This document shows, one piece after another, positions 25,086 through 34,723 of a stretch of 34,723 bases of DNA; within the stretch, counting starts at the first letter, position 1, and every line of letters begins with the position of its first letter. The notes under the pieces were generated by a model. It saw only the letters and a list, made by a program, of their open reading frames with translations. It was not told where the DNA came from and did not search any database. The DNA lies in NCBI GenBank assembly GCA_000955875.1, contig JYOE01000032.1:1-34723 (forward strand). Direction: 5' to 3'. Source of the stretch: Terrabacter sp. 28. Lineage in GTDB: Bacteria > Actinomycetota > Actinomycetes > Actinomycetales > Dermatophilaceae. A program made the translations under genes and the position numbers.

Positions 25086-27203
25086 GTGCGGGGTCTGACC
25101 GACACCATCGTGCGGCGGTGGTGGGCCATCGCCATCGTCATTCTCGCGCTCGCCGGCGCCATGGGCGTCACGAGCGCCCTCGGCGAGGCGACGCGCACCG
25201 CTGCATCCACCGACCAGCTGCCCGTCGACTCCGACAGCGCGAAGGCAGCCCAGCTGCGCGAGCGCCTCCCGGAGGCGAAGGGATCCACCGCCGTCGTGCT
25301 CTTCACCCGCGAAGGCGGCCGGCTGAGCACCGCCGACGTGGCAGCCATCGAGACGCGGGCCCGTGAGCTGCCGGGCGGCGGGCGCATCCCCCTCCAGCGC
25401 AGCGACGACGGCAGCGCCGCCCTCGCCGTCGTGCCCGTCGCCGCCGAGAGCGCGACGGACACCTCCAAGGCCGTGGCCGACATCCGCAGCACCGCCAAGC
25501 AGGGCCTGCCCGACGGGGTCACGGCTCAGGTCACCGGCCCCGCAGCGGTCCAGGCGGACCTCGCGAAGGTCTTCGACGGCGCCAACACCCGACTGCTCAT
25601 CGCGACCGCCTCGGTCGTCGCGCTGCTGCTCGTGATCACCTACCGCAGCCCCGTGCTCTGGCTCGTGCCGCTCATCGTCGTCGGTGTGGCCGACCGCCTC
25701 TCGGCCGTCGTCGCCACCCACGTGCTCTCCGCCTTCGGCCTCGTCTGGGACGAGTCGACGATCGGGATCCTCTCCGTCCTCGTCTTCGGCGCCGGCACCG
25801 ACTACGCCCTCCTCCTCATCTCGCGCTACCGCGACGAGCTGCGCCGCCACGACGACCGGCGTGAGGCCATGTCCCTGGCCCTGCGGCGCACGGCAGAGGC
25901 CGTGCTCTCCAGTGCCGTCACCGTCGTCGTCGGCCTGCTCACGCTGGCCCTCTCGCTGTTCCCCGCGACCCGCGGGCTCGGCGTCGCCTGCGCCGTCGGC
26001 GTCGTCGTCGCCGCCGCCTTCGTGCTCGTGGTCCTTCCGGCCGCCCTCGTCTGCTTCGGCCGCTGGGTCTTCTGGCCGAAGGTCCCCCACGTCGGTGAGG
26101 ACGCCCTCGCCGACGGCCACTCCCTCTGGCGGCGCGTCGGCGACCGGGTCGCGGCGCACCCGAAGCGCGTCATCGGCGTGACGCTCGTGATCCTCGCGGC
26201 GATGGCCGCCGGGCTCTTCGCGGTCGACACCGGGCTCAAGCAGTCCGACCAGTTCCTGCAGAAGCCCGAGGCCATCGCGGCCGGCGAGCGCCTCGCCCGG
26301 TCCTTCCCGGCCGGCAGCGCCGACCCTGCGGTCATCGTGACCACGGGCGACGCCGAGCGGGTGCGCACCGCGGCCGCCGGGGTCGAGGGGGTCGCGAGCG
26401 CCCGCGTCGTCAACACCGGCAGCGGCGTGACCGAGGTCGACGCCGTCATCTCGGCGGCACCCGGCACCGAGGAGGCCACCCAGGCCGTGCGTGCCCTCCG
26501 CGCCGCGGTCGCGCCCATCGCGCAGACGCACGTCGGCGGCACCGAGGCGGTGGCCCTCGACCAGGCCGAGGCGTCCTCGCGCGACCGGTTCGTCATCCTC
26601 CCGCTGGTGCTGGGCCTCGTCCTGCTGGCCCTGGGACTGCTCCTCCGCTCGGTCGTCGCGCCCATCGTCCTCGTGACGACCGTCGTCGCGACCTACCTGG
26701 CGAGCGTCGGTGCCTCGTGGTGGATCTTCACCAAGGTCTTCGACTTCTCGGCCCTCGACGACAGTGCGCCACTCTTCGCGTTCGTCTTCCTGGTGGCGCT
26801 CGGCGTCGACTACAACATCTTCCTCGTCACCCGCGCCCGGGAGGAGTCGCGCACGCACGGCTCGCGCGCCGGCATGCTGCGCGGCCTGGCTGCCACCGGT
26901 GGCGTCATCACGAGCGCCGGCATCCTGCTCGCGGCCGTCTTCGCAGTGCTCGGCGTGCTGCCGCTCGTGGTGCTGGCGCAGATCGGCGTCATCATCTGCA
27001 TCGGCGTCCTGCTCGACACCCTCGTGGTGCGCACCCTGCTCGTGCCGGCGATCGGCATCGTGCTCGGCGACCGGTTCTGGTGGCCGCGGCGGCCGCACCC
27101 CGTCGGCCCTGGCACGGCGCAGACGGGCGCCCCGGGCCCGGGGTCCGAGGCGTCGGACAGCGGCTTGGACAGGACCTCCAACATGGCGGCGACCCGCGCG
27201 TAG
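25086..27203 (+). CDS. MMPL/RND family transporter
   Basis: 705 residues. It has one N-terminal helix, an extracellular domain (about 32-165), a bundle of five helices, and the same order again, giving twelve transmembrane segments. The proton-relay pairs Asp239-Tyr240 (FGAGTDYALLL) and Asp575-Tyr576 (GVDYNIFLVTR) match those of MmpL3-type exporters. It should export a lipid or drug using the proton gradient. GTG 25086 follows GGAGGT at seven bases. The C-terminal tail after GDRFWWPRR is short and polar. Its MarR neighbour and operator indicate inducible expression. No lipid-synthesis gene is adjacent, so a drug or stress exporter is more likely. Confidence 0.9.
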   Translation: MRGLTDTIVRRWWAIAIVILALAGAMGVTSALGEATRTAASTDQLPVDSDSAKAAQLRERLPEAKGSTAVVLFTREGGRLSTADVAAIETRARELPGGGRIPLQRSDDGSAALAVVPVAAESATDTSKAVADIRSTAKQGLPDGVTAQVTGPAAVQADLAKVFDGANTRLLIATASVVALLLVITYRSPVLWLVPLIVVGVADRLSAVVATHVLSAFGLVWDESTIGILSVLVFGAGTDYALLLISRYRDELRRHDDRREAMSLALRRTAEAVLSSAVTVVVGLLTLALSLFPATRGLGVACAVGVVVAAAFVLVVLPAALVCFGRWVFWPKVPHVGEDALADGHSLWRRVGDRVAAHPKRVIGVTLVILAAMAAGLFAVDTGLKQSDQFLQKPEAIAAGERLARSFPAGSADPAVIVTTGDAERVRTAAAGVEGVASARVVNTGSGVTEVDAVISAAPGTEEATQAVRALRAAVAPIAQTHVGGTEAVALDQAEASSRDRFVILPLVLGLVLLALGLLLRSVVAPIVLVTTVVATYLASVGASWWIFTKVFDFSALDDSAPLFAFVFLVALGVDYNIFLVTRAREESRTHGSRAGMLRGLAATGGVITSAGILLAAVFAVLGVLPLVVLAQIGVIICIGVLLDTLVVRTLLVPAIGIVLGDRFWWPRRPHPVGPGTAQTGAPGPGSEASDSGLDRTSNMAATRA

Positions 27204-27265
27204 GAGCAGCACGTCGACGGGGTCAGGCCGGGTTCGAACCCCCGGAGTCAACCCTCTACAAACTC

Positions 27266-27294
27266 TTGACAAACACTCGGCAAAGATCTTCAAT
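27266..27294 (+). promoter_or_regulatory. Orphan sigma-70 promoter in low-GC gap
   Basis: TTGACA (27266-27271), a 17-base spacer, then TTCAAT (27289-27294, four of six consensus). The predicted start is near 27301. No conventional gene follows on this strand. Confidence 0.45.
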
Positions 27295-27298
27295 CTCG

Positions 27299-27533
27299 GT
27301 GTCGGAAAGTTCGGGCCGACGTCTCGAGATCCGTCGACGAACCGTCCGGCGCTCCAACTGAAACGCCTGTCGATCCCCTTGTCCGCACTTCCTGAAATCC
27401 TCTCGGACGGACACCTCGCGGAGACCTGCTGACCCCCCAGGCGGGCCTCCGGCGTCTCGGCCGATCCCCCTCCCCAACCGGCCGAGGCGGGTGGGGCCGC
27501 GCGTCGGACTCCCTTCCGGCGCGCGGCCTCCTT
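27299..27533 (+). ncRNA. Candidate small RNA (or 20-codon peptide) locus
   Basis: The 430-bp gap 27204-27633 has no convincing protein gene, and its first half is clearly less GC-rich than its surroundings. A good promoter at 27266-27294 and a terminator-like hairpin at 27496-27527 with a pyrimidine tail bracket about 230 bases. An in-frame GTG at 27299 would encode only 20 residues, rich in Arg, directly at the predicted transcript start. This is a proposal from promoter and terminator placement only; I recognise no RNA family. Confidence 0.3.
27496..27533 (+). terminator. Hairpin with pyrimidine tail
   Basis: GCCGCGCGTCGG (27496-27507) pairs with CCGGCGCGCGGC (27516-27527) with one G-U pair and an 8-nt loop. 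CTCCTT follows. Confidence 0.5.
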
Positions 27534-27569
27534 CCTCCCAGCCGGGCTCCACGCTCGCACCGAGCGCGC

Positions 27570-27603
27570 GACTCCCACCGACAGACCGGTGTCGGTGGGA
27601 GTC
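27570..27603. terminator. Terminator downstream of the multicopper oxidase
   Basis: GACTCCCACCGACA (27570-27583) pairs perfectly with TGTCGGTGGGAGTC (27590-27603) around a 6-nt loop. It lies 31 bases after the oxidase stop and could serve either strand. Confidence 0.7.
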
Positions 27604-27633
27604 GTTGCTGTGACCGGGGGTGGACGGCTTCGG

Positions 27634-29748
27634 CTAGCCGGGCTGCCCCGGCTGCACGGGCCCGATCCGGAAGGGCCGCATCATCTCGTTGTCCTCGTGC
27701 TCGAGGATGTGGCAGTGCCAGACGAACTGGCCCGGTCGCTCGAAGTGCGCACGCAGGCGCGTCACCTGTCCGGGATACGACGTCACGGTGTCCTTGACAC
27801 CCGACTCCCACGGCTCGGGCCCCGTCGGCTCACCGACGACCACCATCGGCTGTACGACCTCCTCGCCCGCGAGGAGCAGCGGCTGCCGTTCGACGACCTC
27901 GAAAGCCACCTGGTGCAGGTGGATGGGGTGCGCGTCGGCCGTCGTGTTGTGGATCTCCCACACCTCCGTGTCGCCCACGCCAGGGTCCTCGGTCACCGGG
28001 TGCATCCACTCGTGCTCCATCGCCATGCCCTCGTGCACCACGCCCAGGGCGCCCTCGATGGGGCCCTCGACCTTGGCCCCGGTGGCATCCGCACCGACGT
28101 CGGCCAGCTCGATGAGCGCCAGCTTGCGCGACCGCTGCTCGGCGGGCAGCGCGGCCACCGCGGGCAGCTGCAGGTCCTCACCCGGGGTGGACAGGTCGGC
28201 GCTCGTGGCCGGCCCCACCCGGAACTCCATGACGAGCCCCGTGCTCTCGGGGTCGGCGACGTCGAAGTCGCCGGGCTCGTCCGGGAGGCTCGGCTCACCG
28301 CCACCGAAGGGCTCGTCCGGGCCGACGTTGCGCAGGACGTACCTGCCCGCCGACACCCCGGTGAAGTCGACGATGAGGTCGGCACGCTCGGCCAGACCCA
28401 TGAGCAGCCGGTTCGCGTGGCCCGACGTCAGGTCGACCGGCAGGGCCAGGAAGCCGCCCTCGTTGCCGATCATCCACACCTTGACGCCCGGGATCTTCTG
28501 GAAGTCGAGGATCAGGAAGCGCGACTGGCAGCCGTTGAGGAACCGGAACCGGTAGCGGCGCTGCTCGACGTCGAGGTAGGGCCACGTGTTGCCGTTGACC
28601 ATGAGCGCGTTGCCGAAGAACTCCGGGTTCCAGAACGGCGAGAACGTGCCCTTGGGGATGTACGGGCGCACGATGCCGTCGAAGAAGACGCGCGAGTCCG
28701 GGTAGAAGAGGGAGCCATCGGCGTTGAAGGCCCGGTCCTGGATCACGACCGGGATCTCGTAGTAGCGCTTCGTCGTCGGGAACCCGTCGGTCTTGCTCGG
28801 GGCCGGGCCGGGCAGCACCGCGGTCTTCCCCGTCGTGCGGTCGCGCACCGCGCCGTCGCCGTCGGGCCCGCCGCGGATGAGGTAGAAGCCCGCGCCGCCG
28901 GCATACACGTTGACCCGCGTCATCCCGAGGGTGTGGTCGTGGAACCACTTCGTCGACGCGCGGTCGGGGTTCGGGTACTGGAAGACGGAGTAGCCGGGAC
29001 CCCACGTGGCGCCATAGCCGGCCTTCGCCTTGCCCGCGAAGAAGTCGTACCAGGTGCCTCTCGCGGCGTACCCGCTGGGGAGGTTGGTCGCGGCCGGCAG
29101 GAACCACGCCTCCGGGTAGCCGTCGCTCTCGTCACCGACGCCGACGGCCCCGTGCAGGTGCACCACCATCGGCACCGGTCCGGTGTACGGGCCCGGCGTC
29201 CGCTTGAAGACCGGTCGCGAGTCCCGGCCGGCCGTCCCGCCCGGCGGGTTCGCCCAGTGCAGGGTGGGGTCGACCGTGAGCAGGTGCGGCAGGTAGCGGC
29301 CCTGGCCGTCGACGAGCTCGTTGACCCACTTCACCCGCACCGGCCGACCGTGCTCCGCCTCGATCGTCGGGCAGGGCGCGTGGTGCAGCAGCACTCCCTG
29401 CTTGCTGTCCGACGACAGCGCGCCGTAGCCCCACACGGTGGTCGCGGGAAGGCCCGCGGGAAGGATCTGCTGCCTGAACTGCCGCAGCGAGATCTCGTAG
29501 TAGTCGACGGGCGGGCCCGACCCCTGCTTGATGGTCCCCGCTCGCGCCATCACCGGCGGGATGACGAGCGGGGTGGTGAACTTGGGGATGGCGGCCGGGT
29601 CCAGGGTCCCCCCGGGCACCTGGGCCACGGCCACCTTCTCGCCTCCCGGCAGGTACGCGTACAGCGCGAACCCGATTCCTGCACCCCCGACTGCCTTGAC
29701 GAACGTGCGCCTCGACACGCCCGCATCTGCCCCTCTGCGACCTCCCAT
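27634..29748 (-). CDS. Tat-exported multicopper oxidase (CotA/bilirubin oxidase-like)
   Basis: 704 residues. Residues 10-45 form a Tat signal (SRRTFVKAVGG), so the enzyme is exported folded with copper. Four copper segments are present: HLHG (197-200), WFHDH (268-272), HPIHLHQ near 615, and WHCHILEHEDNEM with Cys679 and the axial Met689, ten residues apart as in CotA. It should oxidise phenolics, bilirubin or metals while reducing oxygen to water at the trinuclear centre. A Met/His-containing segment (GMAMEHEWMHP) may bind extra copper. ATG 29748 follows GGGGAGAG; GTG 29766 is an upstream alternative. It is longer than typical CotA (about 510 residues), with large insertions in the middle domain. 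Confidence 0.92.
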   Translation of the reverse strand: MGGRRGADAGVSRRTFVKAVGGAGIGFALYAYLPGGEKVAVAQVPGGTLDPAAIPKFTTPLVIPPVMARAGTIKQGSGPPVDYYEISLRQFRQQILPAGLPATTVWGYGALSSDSKQGVLLHHAPCPTIEAEHGRPVRVKWVNELVDGQGRYLPHLLTVDPTLHWANPPGGTAGRDSRPVFKRTPGPYTGPVPMVVHLHGAVGVGDESDGYPEAWFLPAATNLPSGYAARGTWYDFFAGKAKAGYGATWGPGYSVFQYPNPDRASTKWFHDHTLGMTRVNVYAGGAGFYLIRGGPDGDGAVRDRTTGKTAVLPGPAPSKTDGFPTTKRYYEIPVVIQDRAFNADGSLFYPDSRVFFDGIVRPYIPKGTFSPFWNPEFFGNALMVNGNTWPYLDVEQRRYRFRFLNGCQSRFLILDFQKIPGVKVWMIGNEGGFLALPVDLTSGHANRLLMGLAERADLIVDFTGVSAGRYVLRNVGPDEPFGGGEPSLPDEPGDFDVADPESTGLVMEFRVGPATSADLSTPGEDLQLPAVAALPAEQRSRKLALIELADVGADATGAKVEGPIEGALGVVHEGMAMEHEWMHPVTEDPGVGDTEVWEIHNTTADAHPIHLHQVAFEVVERQPLLLAGEEVVQPMVVVGEPTGPEPWESGVKDTVTSYPGQVTRLRAHFERPGQFVWHCHILEHEDNEMMRPFRIGPVQPGQPG

Positions 29749-29918
29749 GGCGAACTCTCCCCGCACTCAGCCACCCCGCCCCGGAGTCCCCCGGGGTGAA
29801 CCAGTGGACCCCTCCAGAATGGGCGGGGACACCTCTCGCCGCTGGGCTTTCCTGTGCTTCCGCCATGAGCGGTGTTACGTGGAAACGCTTGCGCCCCAGT
29901 GCGTCCCGGTTCGTCCGA

Positions 29919-29936
29919 GCGTGATCTCGCTCACGC
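29919..29936. promoter_or_regulatory. CRP/FNR-type palindrome upstream of the multicopper oxidase
   Basis: GCGTGA-TCTCGC-TCACGC is a perfect 6-6-6 inverted repeat and contains GTGA-N6-TCAC, the core recognised by CRP/GlxR-type regulators. It lies about 170 bases upstream of the oxidase start. Confidence 0.4.
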
Positions 29937-29946
29937 CGGCCGCGTC

Positions 29947-29985
29947 CGTCAGGAGTTCGTCATGCGCCCGTCATGAATCCGTCAT
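29947..29985. repeat. Four CGTCA direct repeats at 11-bp phase
   Basis: CGTCA begins at 29947, 29958, 29969 and 29980, exactly one helical turn apart. On the oxidase strand this reads TGACG-N6 repeated. The last unit overlaps the stop codon of the GNAT gene. Direct repeats with this spacing are typical of OmpR/PhoP-type response regulators. Confidence 0.5.
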
Positions 29986-30575
29986 CCACGCCACTCCTCA
30001 CGGAGCAGCGCCCACGTGTTGTCGTCGAGCCACGTGCCGTCCTTGCCCAGCGACGTCGCGACGCTCGTCGATTCGAGCCGCATGCCGATGCGGTGCAGCA
30101 CGCGGTTGGAGGCGACGTTGTCGGCATACGCGTCGGCGGTGATCCGTCGCAGCCGCAGGTCGCGGAAGCCGATGGCGAGCAGCGCGGCAGCCGCCTCGGC
30201 GGCGAGGCCGCGGCCGTGCACGTCGGGGTGCAGCGCGTAGCCGATGGTGCCCTCCCACTCGTCGGTGACCGGGCCGATGCTGTGGCTCGGCTCGAGCCGG
30301 AGCATCACGTCGCCGACGACCCGGCCCGTCCGCGGATCCGCGACGGCGAGGCCGAGCAGTGGGTTCCCGGCGCCCGGGAGCCCCCGGGCGATGCGGTCGG
30401 CGATACGGGCCGTGACCTGCTCACGGTCGAGCACGCCGTGGCTCAGGTGCACCACGACCTCGGGCAGACCGCGGTAGGCCAGGACCGCGTCGACGTCGTC
30501 GGGCGTGAGCGGGCGCAGGACGAGGCGGTCGGTGCGCCGCGGCCAGGTCAGCGCGGACAGGTCGGGGCGGGGCAC
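29982..30575 (-). CDS. GNAT family N-acetyltransferase (RimJ/RimL-like)
   Basis: 197 residues. TDRLVLRPLTPDDVDAVLAY opens the GNAT fold. GYALHPDVHGRGLAAEA contains the acetyl-CoA pyrophosphate-binding R/Q-x-x-G-x-G/A loop, and NVASNRVLHRIGMR is the conserved C-terminal strand-helix of RimJ/RimL relatives. It transfers an acetyl group from acetyl-CoA to an unknown amine or protein N-terminus in the cytoplasm. GTG 30575 overlaps the serine hydrolase stop by one base (TAGTG), so expression is translationally coupled. One GTATGCCG copy lies inside it (30122-30129, minus strand). Confidence 0.88.
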   Translation of the reverse strand: MPRPDLSALTWPRRTDRLVLRPLTPDDVDAVLAYRGLPEVVVHLSHGVLDREQVTARIADRIARGLPGAGNPLLGLAVADPRTGRVVGDVMLRLEPSHSIGPVTDEWEGTIGYALHPDVHGRGLAAEAAAALLAIGFRDLRLRRITADAYADNVASNRVLHRIGMRLESTSVATSLGKDGTWLDDNTWALLREEWRG

Positions 30576-31978
30576 TATCGCCAACCGGCCTCGTCGACGC
30601 CGCCGGGCACGTCGGCCGCCGGGTCGTACGGGGTGCGCGTGAAGCGGAACGAGGCGAGGTCGAGGTGCGAGGGCGTGCCGTCGCCCGCCCGGACGACACG
30701 CAACGGCTCGCCGGTGTAGTAACCGTCGAGACCGACCCACTCGTCGGTGCCCGCCGGGGCGAACCTCGAGCCGCGCCCCTGCCCCGGCTCGCCGAGGACC
30801 AGGTGCTCCCCCACTGCCTTCGCGACCGACACCGACGGCCCCCAGTGCCACGTGCCGACGAGGTCGAGCACACCCCGGTCGCCCGCGGCGTGCCACGGCT
30901 GGGGTGTCAGCGGTTCGCGCTCGGCGAGCGCAGCGAGCAGGTCGGGACCGATGGTGCCCATGCCGGACGTGGAGTTGGCCATCACGACGACGCCGTCACC
31001 CGACTCGACCGCGACGCGCAGTCCGGCGAGGAAGCCGGGCATCGAGCCGCCGTGACCGGCATACCGGGTGCCCTCGAGGTTCCAGACCTGCCAGCCGAGC
31101 CCGTGGGCGACCGTCCACGGCAGGCCGGGGTTGTCGGCGACGGTGTGCGGCTCGTACATCTCGTGGAGCGTGCCCTTCGAGAGCACCTCGCCCGTGTCAC
31201 CGCCTGCGAAGGCGGCCCAGCGCGAGAGGTCCTGGACGGTCGTCCACAGCTGGCCGGCGGGGGCCATCGCGCCGGCGTCGTGCTCGGGCTCGGGCAGCAG
31301 CACGTCGGCGAAGGGGTGGACCGCGAGACCCTGCGCGGCCTTGCCCGTCGGCCGGGTCGTGGTGCGCGTCATCCCCAACGGTGCGAGCAGGTCGCGCCGG
31401 ATGACGTCGAACCAGTCCGCACCGTTGGCCCGGGCCACGACCTCGCCGAGCGCCGCGAAGCCGACGTTGGTGTAGTGGAAGCGTCGACCGGCCCGGAAGC
31501 GTTGCGCCACAGACGAATTCACGAGCTCGTCCCAGTCGCCGCCCGGCGTCCGCTCCCACCACGGGCCGTTCGTCTCGGCCTGGACGCCACCGCCGTGCGA
31601 CAGCAGCTGGGCGATCGTCGCGCGGCCGAGCTGTGAGCCGGGCACGTGGTCGTCGAGGTGGTCGGTGAGGTCGAGACGTCCCTGGTCGCGCAGCCGCATG
31701 ACCGCGACGGCCACGAAGGTCTTGGTGATCGACCCCATGCGGTACTGCGTGTCGGTGTCGGCAGCCTCGCCGCCCTCCCGCCCGTCGAGGGTGCCCACCG
31801 CGTCGGACCACACGAGGCCGCCGCCCCGCACGAGGCCGGCCGCGACGGAGGGCAGCCGGTTCGTTCGCTGCTCCGTGGCGAGGAGGTGGTGCAGGTGCCG
31901 CGAGGTGGACGGGTCGAGGGCCGGCGCGGGGTCGGCGGTGGGGGCCGGCTCGACGGCGCTGTCGGGGCTGGTGCTCAC
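30575..31978 (-). CDS. Class C beta-lactamase-like serine hydrolase
   Basis: 467 residues. The beta-lactamase/transpeptidase-like domain has MGSITKTF with Ser83 and Lys86 (SxxK), YTNVGF as the Tyr-x-Asn motif, and YAGHGGSMPG, where HGG takes the place of the KTG triad. A C-terminal beta-rich domain of about 110 residues follows. No signal peptide is visible, which suggests a cytosolic esterase or peptidase rather than a secreted beta-lactamase. GTG 31978 has TAGGGT (31986-31991, minus strand) seven bases upstream, a leaderless -10. It is divergent from icd and coupled to the GNAT gene. Confidence 0.87.
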   Translation of the reverse strand: MSTSPDSAVEPAPTADPAPALDPSTSRHLHHLLATEQRTNRLPSVAAGLVRGGGLVWSDAVGTLDGREGGEAADTDTQYRMGSITKTFVAVAVMRLRDQGRLDLTDHLDDHVPGSQLGRATIAQLLSHGGGVQAETNGPWWERTPGGDWDELVNSSVAQRFRAGRRFHYTNVGFAALGEVVARANGADWFDVIRRDLLAPLGMTRTTTRPTGKAAQGLAVHPFADVLLPEPEHDAGAMAPAGQLWTTVQDLSRWAAFAGGDTGEVLSKGTLHEMYEPHTVADNPGLPWTVAHGLGWQVWNLEGTRYAGHGGSMPGFLAGLRVAVESGDGVVVMANSTSGMGTIGPDLLAALAEREPLTPQPWHAAGDRGVLDLVGTWHWGPSVSVAKAVGEHLVLGEPGQGRGSRFAPAGTDEWVGLDGYYTGEPLRVVRAGDGTPSHLDLASFRFTRTPYDPAADVPGGVDEAGWR

Positions 31979-32066
31979 CCGCTCCACCCTAGGCCGGGCT
32001 CTCTGGCGTGGCGCAGAGCACCCCGGCAGGATGGGACGGCGGCCCCACGGCCGCGACCGATCCGTT

Positions 32067-32082
32067 ATCTTGACATCAAGAT
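32067..32082. promoter_or_regulatory. Palindrome ATCTTGA-CA-TCAAGAT in the icd promoter
   Basis: A perfect 7-2-7 inverted repeat in a short AT-rich stretch between the divergent serine hydrolase and icd genes. It contains TTGACA (32070-32075), a consensus -35, and overlaps TATCTT (32066-32071), a possible -10, so a bound repressor would occlude either promoter. Confidence 0.6.
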
Positions 32083-32141
32083 TTATTCGGATCCTCTTCT
32101 CGGATCTCGGCACGACCCGCAACCCGAACGGAGCACCAGCG

Positions 32142-34364
<2,223 letters not shown>

Positions 34365-34379
34365 GCCACCTCCCGCTTG

Positions 34380-34422
34380 GCAGAGTGCCCACTCGGCTCA
34401 CCCAGCCGAGTGGGCACTCTGC
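34380..34422. terminator. Long hairpin terminator after icd
   Basis: A 19-bp perfect stem: GCAGAGTGCCCACTCGGCT (34380-34398) pairs with its complement at 34404-34422 around a 5-nt loop. It lies between the convergent icd and GntR genes and can terminate both. Its core GAGTGCCCAC is shared with the hairpin at 7883-7920. Confidence 0.85.
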
Positions 34423-34478
34423 TGTCTGGACGCCCAGCGGAGATGGGGCCACGCGACGCGCTGGAGGCGTGGTGGCGA

Positions 34479-34723
34479 CTACGCGTCCGGGTCGCGCAGG
34501 GCGTCGCTCGCCTCGGCGATGATCGCCTGCATCGCGGCGGACGCGGCGACGCCGTCGCCCGACTGGACGGCCTCCGCGACGTCACCGTGGAGGCGCACCG
34601 CGACGGGGTTCGGCGTGCTCGGCATGAGGTCGTGGTGCGTGCGGCCGGCGAGCACCTCGCCGACGACGTCACCGAGCGCGGCGAGCATCTCGTTGCCCGA
34701 GGCCGCGAGCAACGTCGCGTGGA
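34479..34723 (-). CDS. FadR-type GntR regulator, C-terminal fragment (FCD domain)
   Basis: The last ~80 residues of a leftward gene that enters from the right edge. It begins HATLLAASGNEMLAALGDVV and continues through the acidic helices to VAEAVQSGDGVAASAAMQAII. The H-x3-L/AxxSGN pattern and the final D/E-A-V-x-x-GD-x-x-x-A-x-x-A helix are typical of the FCD ligand domain of FadR-type GntR proteins. The DNA-binding domain lies outside the window. Its targets are unknown; the downstream neighbour icd is convergent and therefore not an obvious target. Confidence 0.75.
   Translation of the reverse strand, partial: HATLLAASGNEMLAALGDVVGEVLAGRTHHDLMPSTPNPVAVRLHGDVAEAVQSGDGVAASAAMQAIIAEASDALRDPDA

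Noticed and set aside
27225..27250. tRNA-like T-arm (GGTTCGAACC with flanking GC pairs)
   Set aside because: No D arm, anticodon arm or acceptor stem can be built on either strand around it. It could be a chance palindrome or an old tRNA remnant, but neither can be supported.
27256..27552. 98-codon open frame on the minus strand in the low-GC gap
   Set aside because: No ribosome site, no recognisable domain, and very Arg/Gly-rich composition with no coding-like third-position bias.
25068..27578. 836-codon open frame antisense to the MMPL gene
   Set aside because: An antisense shadow of a high-GC gene: the composition is dominated by Asp, Gly, Arg and His, with no domain, while the sense strand encodes a clear MMPL protein.
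27589..29799. Long open frame antisense to the multicopper oxidase
   Set aside because: A shadow frame; all copper-binding motifs are on the other strand.

Overview
This is a chromosomal window from a high-GC Gram-positive bacterium. The evidence is GC-saturated third codon positions, many GTG starts, leaderless-type promoters, a class F sortase, a TipA-like MerR regulator, and a TTG-started monomeric isocitrate dehydrogenase. Gene content and the recurrent octamer GTATGCCG make me think of Micrococcales, possibly Intrasporangiaceae (Janibacter/Knoellia-like). The family-level guess is inference.

Layout. (1) 1-260: the start of a Tat-exported alpha/beta hydrolase, cut by the window edge, divergent from an SDR oxidoreductase (555-1304). 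(2) 1570-6453: a compositionally distinct catabolic locus. A leftward operon (MFS symporter, split transketolase N and C halves, SDR) is divergent from a FadR-type GntR regulator, and the shared intergenic region carries five tandem heptads. (3) 6653-6729: tRNA-Thr(CGT) with promoter and terminator, then a zinc-free MDR/quinone reductase. (4) 7932-12957: three tandem S33 peptidase paralogues with three different ways of leaving or anchoring to the membrane. (5) 13070-16789: housekeeping genes holB, tmk and asd, then a TipAL-type MerR regulator with a tipA-like palindromic promoter. (6) 16998-21024: LysR regulator, dimethylargininase, TspO-like membrane protein and FAD amine oxidase. (7) 21102-24327: a compact envelope module with a SigK-like promoter, DUF4397 surface protein, class F sortase, ECF sigma factor and RskA-type zinc anti-sigma factor. 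(8) 24449-27203: divergent MarR/MMPL pair with a palindromic operator. (9) 27204-27633: a low-GC gap that may hold an unannotated small RNA. (10) 27634-31978: Tat-exported multicopper oxidase, GNAT acetyltransferase and class C beta-lactamase-like serine hydrolase. (11) 32142-34364: monomeric NADP isocitrate dehydrogenase with a strong palindrome in its promoter, followed by a long hairpin terminator. (12) 34479-34723: the C-terminal end of another FadR-type regulator.

The most striking pattern is not a gene. The octamer GTATGCCG occurs 16 times on the two strands, in coding and non-coding DNA. By my rough composition estimate only one or two copies would be expected. It is absent from the catabolic locus. 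The next most interesting items are the kinase-less transketolase operon and its heptad operator, the sigma/anti-sigma/sortase/DUF4397 module, the tipA-like autoregulatory site, and the 11-bp-phased repeats upstream of the multicopper oxidase.
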